Positions 1-8,772 of a stretch of 64,000 bases of DNA are shown here, piece by piece (position 1 is the first letter of the stretch; each line of letters begins with the position of its first letter). Under the pieces are notes generated by a model. That model ran no database searches, was not told the origin of the DNA, and was given only the letters and a program-made list of their open reading frames with translations. Where the stretch lies: assembly GCF_003014595.1 (NCBI RefSeq), contig NZ_PYGK01000001.1, forward strand, positions 1,015,157-1,079,156, in the 5' to 3' direction. The stretch is from Chitinophaga ginsengisoli (GTDB taxonomy: Bacteria > Bacteroidota > Bacteroidia > Chitinophagales > Chitinophagaceae). The translations under genes and the position numbers were made by a program.

Positions 1-443
1 ATATTAACGAACTGGTGATATTCCTTAAAGATGGTTTCTCCGATATCAACCGGATAAAATTTGATCTTCAGATTGCGCCAGTGAGACTTGATGTATCACA
101 GTCTGTTCCTGTAGGGTTGATCCTGAATGAAGCCATTACCAATGCCATGAAATATGCGTTTACTGGTGATGGTACTATCATTGTTTCTCTTCAGCCGACA
201 GGTGCAGGTTACCTCACGCTCATGATCGCTGATAACGGGAAGGGTTTTCCTGAAGATGAAATACCTACGCAGAGAGGTTCAATGGGGATGATGCTGATGC
301 ATACGCTGGCTGAACAATTAGACGGAAGTTTGCATATTCAGAGTCGTGATGGTGTTACCATTACTGTCAGTTTTAGATACCAGGAGAAGGAAATTTTTGA
401 TACGCCAGTAGCGGTTGAGGACAATGTTACGGATTATGTATAA
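1..443 (+). CDS. Sensor histidine kinase, C-terminal fragment
   Basis: This is the 3' end of a gene that begins before the window; the frame is open from base 3. What remains is a GHKL ATPase domain. The N-box reads LNEAITNAMKYAF, the G1 box DNGKGFP and the G2-like stretch GSMGMMLMHTLAEQL. The order N-box, DNGKGF, then G(S/L)GM resembles HisKA_2/HWE-type kinases, which usually act in the cytoplasm on a separate response regulator. The DHp domain and any sensor domain lie outside the window, so the signal cannot be inferred. It ends just before a strong shared terminator hairpin. Confidence 0.85.
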   Translation, partial: INELVIFLKDGFSDINRIKFDLQIAPVRLDVSQSVPVGLILNEAITNAMKYAFTGDGTIIVSLQPTGAGYLTLMIADNGKGFPEDEIPTQRGSMGMMLMHTLAEQLDGSLHIQSRDGVTITVSFRYQEKEIFDTPVAVEDNVTDYV

Positions 444-448
444 ATAAT

Positions 449-482
449 AAAATTACCGGTATAGAATTATACCGGTAATTTT
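449..482. terminator. Bidirectional terminator hairpin
   Basis: A perfect 15-bp inverted repeat (449-463 and 468-482) with a 4-nt loop has A-rich sequence on the left and T-rich sequence on the right. It therefore fits an intrinsic terminator in both directions. It separates the convergent kinase fragment (ends 443) and HxlR gene (stop at 467-469, inside the hairpin). Confidence 0.8.
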
Positions 483-838
483 ATTTTATCACGCTGGGTA
501 TCTCCCCATGCAGCCAGCGACCGAACTATAGGAAGTAATGTTTTCCCTTCCTCAGTCAGCGCATATTCAACGCGCGGAGGCACTTCTGGAAATGCAAAGC
601 GTTCCACAAAACCATATTTCTCCAGTTCTTTTAATTGCTGTACGAGCATGCGCTCGGAAATATTCGGGATGAGAGACTTTAGGTGACCATACCTTATTCT
701 TCCATTGCCCAGATGCCAGATAATACCCGGTTTCCATCTACCTCCGAGTATACGTACCGCGATAGCCATACCACATGTTTCATAGAGCTCTTTCGCGTTA
801 AGGGCATTGCTGGAATTCTCTTTTCTCATTTCTAACAT
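467..838 (-). CDS. HxlR family transcriptional regulator
   Basis: A 123-residue winged-helix protein of normal HxlR length. Family features are the early cysteine in ETCGMAIAV, the RWKPGIIWHL segment, the recognition-helix region with SERMLVQQLKELEKYG, and the wing PPRVEYALTEEGKTLLP. HxlR proteins are dimeric DNA-binding regulators, and several sense electrophiles or oxidants through the conserved N-terminal Cys, which is present here (about residue 22). The gene is divergent from an SDR oxidoreductase at 1005, the usual layout for HxlR control of a neighbouring reductase. A perfect palindrome at 908-923 in the shared intergenic region is a good operator candidate. The target assignment is inference. 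Confidence 0.9.
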   Translation of the reverse strand: MLEMRKENSSNALNAKELYETCGMAIAVRILGGRWKPGIIWHLGNGRIRYGHLKSLIPNISERMLVQQLKELEKYGFVERFAFPEVPPRVEYALTEEGKTLLPIVRSLAAWGDTQRDKIKLPV

Positions 839-907
839 GTTTGTCAGTAGTTAACAATTTCAATCCTGCTCGCAAAGATAATTATAAAGTCTCCGATGTA
901 TTCAATT

Positions 908-923
908 CTTACTGTTTAGTAAG
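908..923. promoter_or_regulatory. Candidate HxlR operator palindrome
   Basis: A perfect 6-bp inverted repeat with a 4-nt spacer (CTTACT-GTTT-AGTAAG) lies between the divergent HxlR and SDR genes, about 45 bp upstream of the predicted SDR -7 element. A second feature, the direct repeat TTAACAATTTC at about 851-862 and 927-938, brackets it. Confidence 0.5.
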
Positions 924-968
924 CAATTAACAATTTCCCGCGTACTTACCCGGGCCGTCCCACTGTTC

Positions 969-976
969 TATGTTTG
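969..976 (+). promoter_or_regulatory. Predicted Bacteroidota -7 element for the SDR gene
   Basis: TATGTTTG matches the TAnnTTTG consensus, 28 bp before the ATG at 1005. No clear TTTG -33 box is seen at the ideal spacing, so the promoter may need activation or be weak. Confidence 0.5.
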
Positions 977-1004
977 CGCCTTAATAAATCAATTCAGGAC
1001 AATT

Positions 1005-1739
1005 ATGGAAACGAGGAACATTGCCTTAATTACAGGCGTAAGCAGAAAAGAAGGTCTGGGGTATGAAACTGCCAGGCAATTGGCAGGGCAGGGGTATAAG
1101 GTGATCATCACTGCGAGAGATCATCAGAAAGCGGAGCAGCTTGCAGCATCTATGCAGCAGGATCATCTGGATGCTGTGTCTATGGCACTGGATATTAATC
1201 ATGCAGATAGCATCAGGAAGTGTGTGCAACAGGTTACAGAACAATTCGGTCGCCTGGATGTACTGATCAACAATGCAGGCGTTATGACAGACTTTACTTC
1301 CACTATCGCCACGGCTGATCTGGAGGTTGTGAAATCATGCTTTGACAGTAATGTGTTTGGTCCCTGGCAGGTGACGCAGGCATTCCTGCCATTGCTCAGA
1401 AAAAGCAGTCAACCGCGTATTGTGAATGTGACCAGTGGTATGGGTTCATATGACGATCCTGCTTTCGGATTGCATCACTTCCCCGGAGCACTGACAACAT
1501 ATGCACTGACGAAACTTACGTTCAATGCCCTGACGGTAAAAGCTGCCAAAGAGTTGAAGGACGAAGGGATATTGGTGAATGCGGTATGCCCGGGTTTTAC
1601 TGCTACTTATGAAGGATTAAAAGAACAGGGAGCACGGCCAGTGGAAGAGGGAGCGAAGAGCATCGTATGGGCAGCTACGTTACCTGCGGATGGACCTACG
1701 GGAGGGTTTTACCGTGATGGAAAGCCATTGCCCTGGTAA
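1005..1739 (+). CDS. SDR family NAD(P)-dependent oxidoreductase
   Basis: A 244-residue classical-size short-chain dehydrogenase. The N-terminal cofactor motif is TGVSRKEGLG, a slightly expanded form of TGxxxGxG. NNAG lies near residue 90, the catalytic Ser is in NVTSGMGS and the YxxxK pair is in TYALTKL. Its closest general resemblance is to carbonyl-reductase-like SDRs, which reduce ketones or aldehydes with NADPH in the cytoplasm. The substrate cannot be told. It is divergent from the HxlR regulator, which probably controls it, and is followed by a strong terminator at 1751. Confidence 0.9.
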   Translation: METRNIALITGVSRKEGLGYETARQLAGQGYKVIITARDHQKAEQLAASMQQDHLDAVSMALDINHADSIRKCVQQVTEQFGRLDVLINNAGVMTDFTSTIATADLEVVKSCFDSNVFGPWQVTQAFLPLLRKSSQPRIVNVTSGMGSYDDPAFGLHHFPGALTTYALTKLTFNALTVKAAKELKDEGILVNAVCPGFTATYEGLKEQGARPVEEGAKSIVWAATLPADGPTGGFYRDGKPLPW

Positions 1740-1750
1740 TGATATACGGT

Positions 1751-1786
1751 GAAAATAAAAAGCCACTGCAGGGGCTTTTTATTTTC
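1751..1786. terminator. Intrinsic terminator (bidirectional)
   Basis: A perfect 14-bp stem (1751-1764 and 1773-1786) with an 8-nt loop has A-tracts on the left arm and T-tracts on the right arm. It lies between the convergent SDR gene and the response regulator ending at 1797. Confidence 0.85.
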
Positions 1787-1796
1787 AGACAAGGAA

Positions 1797-2213
1797 TTAC
1801 ATATCCTTAAAGATTTCGGCAATAGCGCTTTTCAGTTCTGAAGCCAGCAAGGGTTTCTTTAACAGTTTTAACACCATCGGATTGGCATAGGTACGACTGA
1901 GGTCTCCATAGTCCAAAGAAGACGATACCATGATGACATGGCATTGCGACTTGATCTTGGCAGGATAGCTGTAAAATGCCTCCAGGAATTCAAAGCCATC
2001 CATCTCAGGCATTTGTATGTCCAGCAGCAGTACAGTAGGCGGTATCTTTGGCAGGGTGATGTTGGAAGACAGGAACTCAAGCGCTTTGTTTGCGTTATTA
2101 AAGGCAAGCACGGTTCTGCTGATCTGTTGCAGCGTGATGAGTCGCTCATGCAGCAGCAGATCTACTTCATTGTCATCTATCAGTATTACACGTAAATCAG
2201 GAATCGAAATCAT
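1797..2213 (-). CDS. Single-domain response regulator (CheY-like)
   Basis: A 138-residue stand-alone receiver. The acidic pair D13/D14 is in LIDDNEVD, the phospho-acceptor D65 in LLLDIQMPEMDG, and the conserved Lys is in LKKPL (about 120). No output domain follows, so it probably acts by protein interaction or in a phosphorelay. The start overlaps the end of the upstream kinase gene by 17 nt, indicating translational coupling. It is the last gene of the minus-strand cassette that starts with the ThiF-like gene at 7430. Confidence 0.92.
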   Translation of the reverse strand: MISIPDLRVILIDDNEVDLLLHERLITLQQISRTVLAFNNANKALEFLSSNITLPKIPPTVLLLDIQMPEMDGFEFLEAFYSYPAKIKSQCHVIMVSSSLDYGDLSRTYANPMVLKLLKKPLLASELKSAIAEIFKDM

Positions 2214-3294
2214 TTCTGTTGGGAATGCTTATTTCAAATTGTGTACCTTCTCCATACTTTGATTCAACGTTGATAGTACCGCCAATTTTATTCAGCGCTT
2301 CTTTTACAATATACAAACCAATACCACTTCCTGGTTTATTATTATTTTTTGAACGGAAGAACATCTTGAAGATGTTGTTGAGGTGCTCACTAAGTATACC
2401 TATCCCGTTATCTTCGATGGACATGGTTGCTTTATGAGGCTCTACTTTTACTGACAGTATCACTTTCGGATTACTTTCGTCTGGTTTCTGGTATTTCACG
2501 GCATTCGAGATCAGGTTATTCAGAATAACGCTGATACGGAAAGTGTCTCCCTTGAAATCCACCGGCTGATCCACGTTCACCTGGAACTGTATGGATGTAT
2601 TCTGATGGCGGAAAGATCCGATGCATTCCTGGATTAGATGTTCAAAGTCGATCTTTTCATATTCCACATCCAGCCTGGAATTACGGTAGTATTCTATGAT
2701 CTTCTGTATAAACCCGTCCAGTTTGAGGATACACGCCTCAATCATATTGAGATAGCCATTAGGATCAGTCACCGAGTTGTCGAGGCGGCTCAGGTTAATG
2801 ATACCGAGTACGGACATCAGCGGGGAGCGGAGGTCATGCGAAGTGGAATAGATGAAGCGGTTCAGCTCATCATTGATCTTTTCCAGTTCCAGGATCTTTT
2901 CCTTCAGCTGTTTGCGGGTAGAATATATTTCAAATGCATTGTTGATAGCGCGGTGCAGTTCATGCTCATCCCAGGGCTTTTTGATGTAGGAGAAGATATG
3001 GCCCTTGTTGATGGCATCAATGATATCTTCTACATCCGTATAACCTGTTAGGAGGATACGCATGGGGTCGGGGAGAGTATCCTTTATTTCATTAAAGAAT
3101 TCGACCCCTGTAGATACGGGCATTTTCTGGTCGGCAATGATGATGTGGACATCAATGCTTTTCAATAGCTGTTTGCCTTCCTAGGCAGAATTGGCGGTAT
3201 AAATTTCATAACTTCTGCGGAAACCGGCTTTAAAAGCATTGAGGTTATGAACTTCATCGTCAATGTACAAAATCCTGATACGGTTGTCTTTCAT
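2197..3294 (-). pseudogene. Receiver-histidine kinase hybrid interrupted by an in-frame TAG
   Basis: Reading from the ATG at 3294 gives a clean receiver start with the acidic pair in LYIDDEVHNL. Codon 38 (bases 3183-3181) is TAG, and the same frame then continues without a shift through IIIADQKMP (phospho-Asp, residue 55 of the full frame), a KKPW lysine motif and a short coiled coil. Beyond lie a DHp helix with STSHDLRSPL (His 153) and a GHKL ATPase domain with an N-box LNNLISNAVKYQ, DNGIGI and GSGIGLYIV. The restored product would be 365 residues: a soluble receiver-kinase. The only start after the stop is a TTG at 3165, inside the receiver, and would lack the acidic pair. A C-to-T change in a CAG codon would explain the stop. 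It may be a true nonsense mutation, a readthrough site or a sequencing error. Confidence 0.8.
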
Positions 3295-3361
3295 CCATTT
3301 TCGTTTTTGTCCGCAGGTTCAACTTTCCGGGTTGATCAAATGGATTTCCTGCGTGGGTATA

Positions 3362-5488
3362 CTAAGACGCATGAGCGGTTACACTCATAGGTAAATATAT
3401 AATAAATTCTGCACCCTTATCAGGCGCAGTGATTACCTCTATGCGTCCGCTGTGCTTTTCGATAATACTGAATACGATTGAAAGTCCGAGGCCGGTACCT
3501 TCACCCACATCTTTGGTTGTAAAGAAGGGATCGAAGATCTTTTCTTTCACTTTTTCTGTCATGCCGGGGCCGGTGTCTTTTATACTGATAAGGGCAAGAC
3601 CATTATCTTCCCTGGTAGTAATGGTTACCATTTCTTCGCGGTCTTTATTGTTTGTTTTTATGGCATTAAAGGCATTGGTCAGTATGTTCATGAATACCTG
3701 GTTCATTTTACCTGCATAACACTCTATTTTGGGTAAAGAGCCGTATTCCCTTACTACTTTGACATTAGGCGGTATATTATTTTTGAGTAGTACCAGGGTA
3801 CTGTCCAATCCTTCATGCAAATCCACGGATTTAAGCTCGCTTTCGTCCAGCCGGCTGAAGGTACGTAATCCCTTGACGATTTCGGACGTTCTGGTGGCAC
3901 CGTCTTCAATTCCCTTGATGAGTGAAGATATTTCGTCATGGATGTAGTCAATATCTATTTCCTCTTTAAAAGCGGCAATATCCTGAAGTGCTCCATGAAT
4001 ATCCTGAGATTGTGGCAAGGCATCGTATTTTTCCAGCAGCGTTTTGATATCCTGGATATCCAGCTTCAGTGGTTTTATATTAGATGTGACAAAATTGATC
4101 GGATTATTTATTTCATGGGCAATACCTGCTGTCAGCTGACCGAGGGACGCCATTTTTTCCCTTTCCACCAGTTGGGTCTGTGCATCTTTCAGGTTCTTCA
4201 TGGCTATATTGAGTTCTTCATTACTGGTTTGCAGCTCTTCCGTACGTTTATGCACTTTGTCTTCCAGTATGATATTTTGTTCCCTTACCAGGCGTTCATT
4301 TTCCTGGGATGCCTGCAGTGCTTCCGCCTTGAAAAGGTTGATCTTATAGGCCAGTGCAAAGGACAGGAGGAGTGCTTCCATGGCAGATCCTATCTGCAGG
4401 GCATAATAGGTAAATTCGTTGTATGGCAACACATTCGCATTCCGCAGCACAAATACCAGTACGCTGAGCAGGAATATGGACCAGGCAATCAGGAAGAACC
4501 TGGCAGAGCTGTATCCCATAAGGCTCATGCGTGCCGATATATATAATACGCTGAGGGCTGCAATGCCTACTACTACCTGTACCCATATCTGAGCAACAAT
4601 ATACATATCCAGCAGGGAGGGGACGAAACAACCGACATAGAGTGCAATAAGTATATTAATGAGTTTGTGTCCGGTCTTATAGTATTGTTTGGTGAGCAGG
4701 AACTGCTGGATGAACCAGAGGGCCGTCAATCCGTTCACGATAGGGACCAGTACCGTGGCGTGCTGGGCCATCCAGGGGCTGCCCGGATAAATGAACCGGA
4801 AGGTGTAGCCCTGCAATGTGGCCTGTGTAAGGCCTACAAATATGTTGTAGGATACATAGGTCAGGTAGCTGATATCTCTTGTGGATATGTACAGGAAAAG
4901 GTTATAACAGGACATGGCCAGTATAACCCCGATGTATAAACCAAAAATCAGTTCCCGGTAGTCATTTTTCTCCATGACCTGGTCCCGGGTACCTACAAAA
5001 ATAGGTAGCTGCAGTTGTTCCCCGGCTACGACCCTCAGGTAATACTGCCTGGTGGTGTTGGGATGCAGGGCGAGGGGAAATATGTAGTTCTGATGATCCA
5101 CAGGCCGGTTGGAATAGCTGGTAAATTCACCCAGGTGGGTGGTTTTATAGCTGCCGTCCGGCTGCCGTTCAAACAGGGTAATATCGTCGATGGTGGGGTA
5201 TTCCACTTCCAGTAACAGCTCTCTGAGGTCAGATTCATTCGTGATGGTAAATCTTACCCAATGGGTGTAGGGAGTGATCTGGAGATTGGGAACATTTTCA
5301 TCCGGAGAGGTGAAAGGTGCTTTGGTGACCGCGTTGATATCCAGTTTGTTAGTCTTATCGGTGTATATCTCGAGGTTTTTGCCGATCCGGGTCAGGGGCA
5401 TATTGTTTCGGAACACGAAAGGAGGGGCTGCCTCCAATTGCTGGAAACCGAAGATAGTAAGGAGCAATAGAACGATAAATCGGAACAT
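3362..5488 (-). CDS. 7TM-DISM sensor histidine kinase
   Basis: A 708-residue membrane kinase. An N-terminal signal peptide (cleavage near LEA-APP) leads into an extracellular 7TMR-DISMED2-type beta domain (about 25-165). Seven membrane helices follow (about 180-385), then a coiled coil (about 390-445). The DHp domain has GQLTAGIAHEINNP (His 458), and the ATPase domain has an N-box near MNQVFMNILTNAFNAI, DTGPGM and GEGTGLGLSI. In this family the periplasmic domain is thought to bind carbohydrates or small ligands. It starts 20 nt after the acyltransferase-like gene and is followed by the receiver genes, so it is the likely sensor of this operon. Confidence 0.93.
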   Translation of the reverse strand: MFRFIVLLLLTIFGFQQLEAAPPFVFRNNMPLTRIGKNLEIYTDKTNKLDINAVTKAPFTSPDENVPNLQITPYTHWVRFTITNESDLRELLLEVEYPTIDDITLFERQPDGSYKTTHLGEFTSYSNRPVDHQNYIFPLALHPNTTRQYYLRVVAGEQLQLPIFVGTRDQVMEKNDYRELIFGLYIGVILAMSCYNLFLYISTRDISYLTYVSYNIFVGLTQATLQGYTFRFIYPGSPWMAQHATVLVPIVNGLTALWFIQQFLLTKQYYKTGHKLINILIALYVGCFVPSLLDMYIVAQIWVQVVVGIAALSVLYISARMSLMGYSSARFFLIAWSIFLLSVLVFVLRNANVLPYNEFTYYALQIGSAMEALLLSFALAYKINLFKAEALQASQENERLVREQNIILEDKVHKRTEELQTSNEELNIAMKNLKDAQTQLVEREKMASLGQLTAGIAHEINNPINFVTSNIKPLKLDIQDIKTLLEKYDALPQSQDIHGALQDIAAFKEEIDIDYIHDEISSLIKGIEDGATRTSEIVKGLRTFSRLDESELKSVDLHEGLDSTLVLLKNNIPPNVKVVREYGSLPKIECYAGKMNQVFMNILTNAFNAIKTNNKDREEMVTITTREDNGLALISIKDTGPGMTEKVKEKIFDPFFTTKDVGEGTGLGLSIVFSIIEKHSGRIEVITAPDKGAEFIIYLPMSVTAHAS

Positions 5489-5508
5489 GCGTTAAATTTA
5501 TAGAAAAT

Positions 5509-6219
5509 TCACCGTTCACTCTTCACATTGGAATACTGCAAATTAGCAATTTCGAGGTTATAGCTTACTTCATAAGACCCTTTAGGGCCAACTTCTGTTT
5601 TGGTTTGAACCAGATTTTCGCGTAGATCGTAGATCAGCTCGCGTTCTTTGGGGTCAGCATTTTCCAGTTTATTAACATCGTTAATAACCATCGCTGTGGC
5701 AATGAAGTCGTCTTTAGGGTAAAAGAACGTGCCTTTATCGCCCAGTGATTCATCGATGGTGAAGCCAACCCTCTTACCTATACGGGTAGTGATTGGGGCA
5801 CATAAAACGTGGAAATTGTCAATGGGCATCTGGGCTGCCAGTACTACACCTGCCCTGGCCAATACCTGGCTACCGATACCCATGCCGGCCACTTCTTTTG
5901 AGTTCCACATGGCACAGATCTCTGCACTGCCGCTTCTGACCATATCATATATTTTCGGATCGTATTTACCGATAGCAGTTTCTATAGGCAGGGGCAATAT
6001 ACCGTCTGCCAGTTGTACACGGGCACCGCCGTATGTTTTGGTACGTGTTTCATCCTCTACAATAATCACGATGCTATTTTCATGGTGCATCCAGTCCGCA
6101 CTGCCGGATGTGATCTTCGCAATGCCAAAGTATATTTCCAATAGCCGGAGATGGCCGTTATAAAAACGAAGACAGGCCTCCGGGTCATCTGGTGCTTTAA
6201 AAGCCCTTACTGTAATCAT
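5509..6219 (-). CDS. GNAT/autoinducer-synthase-like N-acyltransferase
   Basis: A 236-residue protein with the layout of a GNAT-fold enzyme. The central strand VIIVEDE is followed by GGARVQL and then the cofactor loop region with AGMGIG (112-117) and a helix LARAGVVLAA. The segment GGAR followed by LPLPIE and a later strand EICAMW recalls N-acyl amino acid and LuxI-type synthases, which use acyl-CoA or acyl-ACP. The call is by fold-like pattern only; no close family name is recognised. It lies between a ThiF-like gene (107 nt upstream) and a 7TM-DISM kinase (20 nt downstream), suggesting it makes or modifies a small molecule tied to the sensor. Confidence 0.6.
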   Translation of the reverse strand: MITVRAFKAPDDPEACLRFYNGHLRLLEIYFGIAKITSGSADWMHHENSIVIIVEDETRTKTYGGARVQLADGILPLPIETAIGKYDPKIYDMVRSGSAEICAMWNSKEVAGMGIGSQVLARAGVVLAAQMPIDNFHVLCAPITTRIGKRVGFTIDESLGDKGTFFYPKDDFIATAMVINDVNKLENADPKERELIYDLRENLVQTKTEVGPKGSYEVSYNLEIANLQYSNVKSER

Positions 6220-6326
6220 GATATTGCATCTGGGTACTCCTTAAAAAAGATCAGGCCGGGAAATGAGCGGACCGGCAATTGCGGTTTCGATTGCAAAGGA
6301 CATCTATTTCCACTTATCCCGAATTA

Positions 6327-7430
6327 TTAAACAATTATTTGTTCAAAATCCACATAATACCTGCCAGAGCTTTTGAACTGATCGAGCAGAATTCTCCTGC
6401 AGGTATCCGTTACTACGGCTCCGCCCAGTACAACGGAGGATGCCAGTTGAGGCCAGGTCGTAATCGTTTTTCCTATCTGGCCTAAAGAGTATTTCATTCT
6501 TTCGGACATGTCATCCAGTGCAACCATAGGACGGAATATGGGTAGTTTCTCTGCATCCGTAAGCCCCTGAAGGCTTTTCAGATCTATATCGGGTATGAAT
6601 CCGTGCAATAAGGGTCTGTCGGGTTCCAGGTCAAAACGTTCTACATCCACCATGCCCCTGTCATTGGTATCCATTACAACAGGTATGCCGAGGGACTTGG
6701 CTTTCATTCTGCTTAATATTTTTATGTCGATGCCGTCACATTCTTCTACCAGGATATCCAGGTTACCGCCTTTGGTAAAGAAGTCATCCAGATTTTCTTC
6801 AGTGGCGCCATCTGTATAAATGACAACTTTGATAAACGGGTCCAGCTCCGCTATTTCGCGGGCTGCTATCACCACTTTATGGACCTGTATACTGTGAATG
6901 CCAGTACGGATCCTGTTCATATTGGTCAGCTCTACCTTGTCAAAATCGGTCAGCCTTAATTCCCCGCATGTTCTTTCCATGGCGAGGGTAAGTGCGATGG
7001 ATTGCCCTACGGAGAGTCCAATAATACCTATTTTCTTACCGCTCAGCATGGCGATCTCCTCATCGGTGATCTTTTGTTTATTCCTGCTGGTACGTAGTTC
7101 AATGAAGTCTTTTTCGTCAACAATGTGTACTACCCGGTGCGACCAAGGGTAATACACCCATACGCCAAAGGCATGAAGCGATGTAGTACCAACATATTCG
7201 CTGATCTTTTGTTCAGATTCTTCTTCGGTGAGCCGTTTGGTAGGGTTGCGGATCTTCATCAGCTCTTTTAGCTGGGAATGAATCTGATCATATATGCGTA
7301 TATGAGGATTTGCCGCTAATAAAGCCAGTAAATCGGCATATTGTTCTTCCTGCTGCAAGCGATAAAATACTGGTGTATAATTATCCGGCTCCTTCCGTTG
7401 CTGATTGATATAATGCTCTAGTTCTGTCAT
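6327..7430 (-). CDS. ThiF/E1-like adenylyltransferase
   Basis: A 367-residue protein with a ~130-residue N-terminal extension and a Rossmann E1-like domain. The nucleotide loop GLSVGQ is at 138-143. The motif DFDKVELTNMNR (162-173) keeps the acidic residue and the Arg that bind ATP in ThiF/MoeB/E1 enzymes. No paired CxxC zinc motifs and no obvious thioester Cys are present, so it probably adenylates a carboxylate without sulfur transfer. Related E1 domains occur fused to nitroreductases (the Rv1355c type); no nitroreductase is present here. The start at MTELEHY was preferred over an upstream non-ATG codon. It is the first gene of the signalling cassette. Confidence 0.78.
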   Translation of the reverse strand: MTELEHYINQQRKEPDNYTPVFYRLQQEEQYADLLALLAANPHIRIYDQIHSQLKELMKIRNPTKRLTEEESEQKISEYVGTTSLHAFGVWVYYPWSHRVVHIVDEKDFIELRTSRNKQKITDEEIAMLSGKKIGIIGLSVGQSIALTLAMERTCGELRLTDFDKVELTNMNRIRTGIHSIQVHKVVIAAREIAELDPFIKVVIYTDGATEENLDDFFTKGGNLDILVEECDGIDIKILSRMKAKSLGIPVVMDTNDRGMVDVERFDLEPDRPLLHGFIPDIDLKSLQGLTDAEKLPIFRPMVALDDMSERMKYSLGQIGKTITTWPQLASSVVLGGAVVTDTCRRILLDQFKSSGRYYVDFEQIIV

Positions 7431-7853
7431 TTTGCCTGGCATATAATTTTATGAACAATAATGGCAATTCAAAATGGTATATGTATGGTCAATTAGTTAG
7501 TATGTTAGTATTAAGTGTACTCTGGCATGGTAAAGGCCTGATGACAAAGGCAAGCTCGTTAATTCACTACATATATCATATACTCACTATGTAGTTCGGG
7601 ATAAATGTTGTTTTAAGTAATACAAGTAAAGAAAAAGTTAAAGTTTCACATGAAAGCGTATGGTAAAATAACAATTAATTTGAAAAGATTGCGAAATGAC
7701 ATCGTTATTTTAGTGAGAATCTGTGTTTTAATGACAATTGTTTGATGGCGGATGCAACTCATGAAATAAATTTCTATAATATTGGTGTAGAATTTGCTGC
7801 TTTGCAGTTACCATTGAAGTTCTTTATTCATCATAATTTTAATGCCTTAGTAT
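7431..7853. other. Gene-free intergenic region
   Basis: An AT-rich divergent region between the ThiF-like gene and sod. It contains an 8-bp inverted repeat ACTACATA/TATGTAGT (7566-7573 and 7588-7595). No convincing TAnnTTTG promoter with a -33 partner was found on either strand, although both genes must be transcribed from here. No RNA gene was recognised. Confidence 0.4.
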
Positions 7854-8591
7854 ATGAACAAGAGAGAATTTATAAAGCTCGCCGGGCTGGCTGGTGTAGC
7901 AGCTTTGAGCAATCCCTCCGGTATAGTAGCTGCTCCTGCGGCCCACAGAGGAATGTCCGTTTTAGACGGTAATGCAAAAGCTCCCTTTGAAGTACCACCT
8001 TTACCTTATAGCTACGATGCTTTAGAGCCGCATATTGACAAGACGACGATGGAGATCCACCATGACAAACACCATGGCGCCTACGTTAAGAACCTGAACG
8101 ATGCCGTAAAAGGAACATCTTACGAAAATCTTTCACTTGAAGAGATCCTCGCAAAAGTAAAAGCTGACGATAAGGCTGTACGCAATAACGCTGGAGGACA
8201 TTATAACCACTCTCTCTTCTGGAAGCTCTTGTCTCCACAAAAAACGACACCTTCAGATAAAGTGAAAACCGCTATTAACAGTACTTTCACTTCTTTTGAA
8301 AAGTTCCAGGACACCTTCAATGCTGCCGCTAAAGGGGTATTTGGCTCCGGATGGGCGTGGCTGATAGTAACGCCCGGCAAGAAACTGGCCGTTATTTCTA
8401 CGCCTAACCAGGACAACCCGTTAATGGATAACATTGCGAAAGACCGTGGTACGCCTATCCTGGGACTTGATGTATGGGAACATGCTTACTACCTGAAATA
8501 TCACAACGTTCGTGCTGATTATGTTACTGCTTTCTGGAATCTTGTAAACTGGAATGAGGTGGATAAATTATACACTGCGGCTATAAAATAA
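7854..8591 (+). CDS. sod: Exported Mn/Fe superoxide dismutase
   Basis: A 245-residue iron/manganese superoxide dismutase. Metal ligands are H69 (in MEIHHDKHH), H119 (in HYNHSLFW), D206 and H210 (in LDVWEHAYY). The active-site Gln is in TPNQDNPL (about 186), and GGH precedes the second ligand region, the arrangement typical of Mn-type enzymes. Unlike cytosolic homologues it has a ~30-residue leader, [14 protein letters not shown], a Tat-like motif with KR in place of RR, followed by an Ala-rich cleavage region. It is therefore probably periplasmic or envelope-located, where it removes superoxide. It is monocistronic, with a 21-bp hairpin after the stop. Confidence 0.93.
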   Translation: MNKREFIKLAGLAGVAALSNPSGIVAAPAAHRGMSVLDGNAKAPFEVPPLPYSYDALEPHIDKTTMEIHHDKHHGAYVKNLNDAVKGTSYENLSLEEILAKVKADDKAVRNNAGGHYNHSLFWKLLSPQKTTPSDKVKTAINSTFTSFEKFQDTFNAAAKGVFGSGWAWLIVTPGKKLAVISTPNQDNPLMDNIAKDRGTPILGLDVWEHAYYLKYHNVRADYVTAFWNLVNWNEVDKLYTAAIK

Positions 8592-8604
8592 CTGGTACGG
8601 CTAG

Positions 8605-8655
8605 TACCAAAAAGAGAAGGCGTCCGCGATGAGTGGACGCCTTCTCTTTTTGGTA
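8605..8655 (+). terminator. Intrinsic terminator after sod
   Basis: A perfect 21-bp stem (8605-8625 and 8635-8655) with a 9-nt loop, containing a run of five T in the right arm, lies 14 nt after the sod stop. The length is unusual for a terminator. Confidence 0.8.
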
Positions 8656-8772
8656 TATTAATTATGTCATTTTCTCTTAAAGAATACGAAACGTTCTTCT
8701 CACCAATTGTTTTCAGGTTCGGGTCTTTTCTCCATGATGCGCTGTCTTCATTCCAAATCAACAAAAACTACG

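Noticed and set aside
3938..4546. Plus-strand open frame of 202 codons
   Set aside because: Antisense to the 7TM-DISM kinase; no motif.
7742..7972. Plus-strand frame overlapping the sod start
   Set aside because: Overlaps the sod signal peptide in another frame and has no recognisable product.
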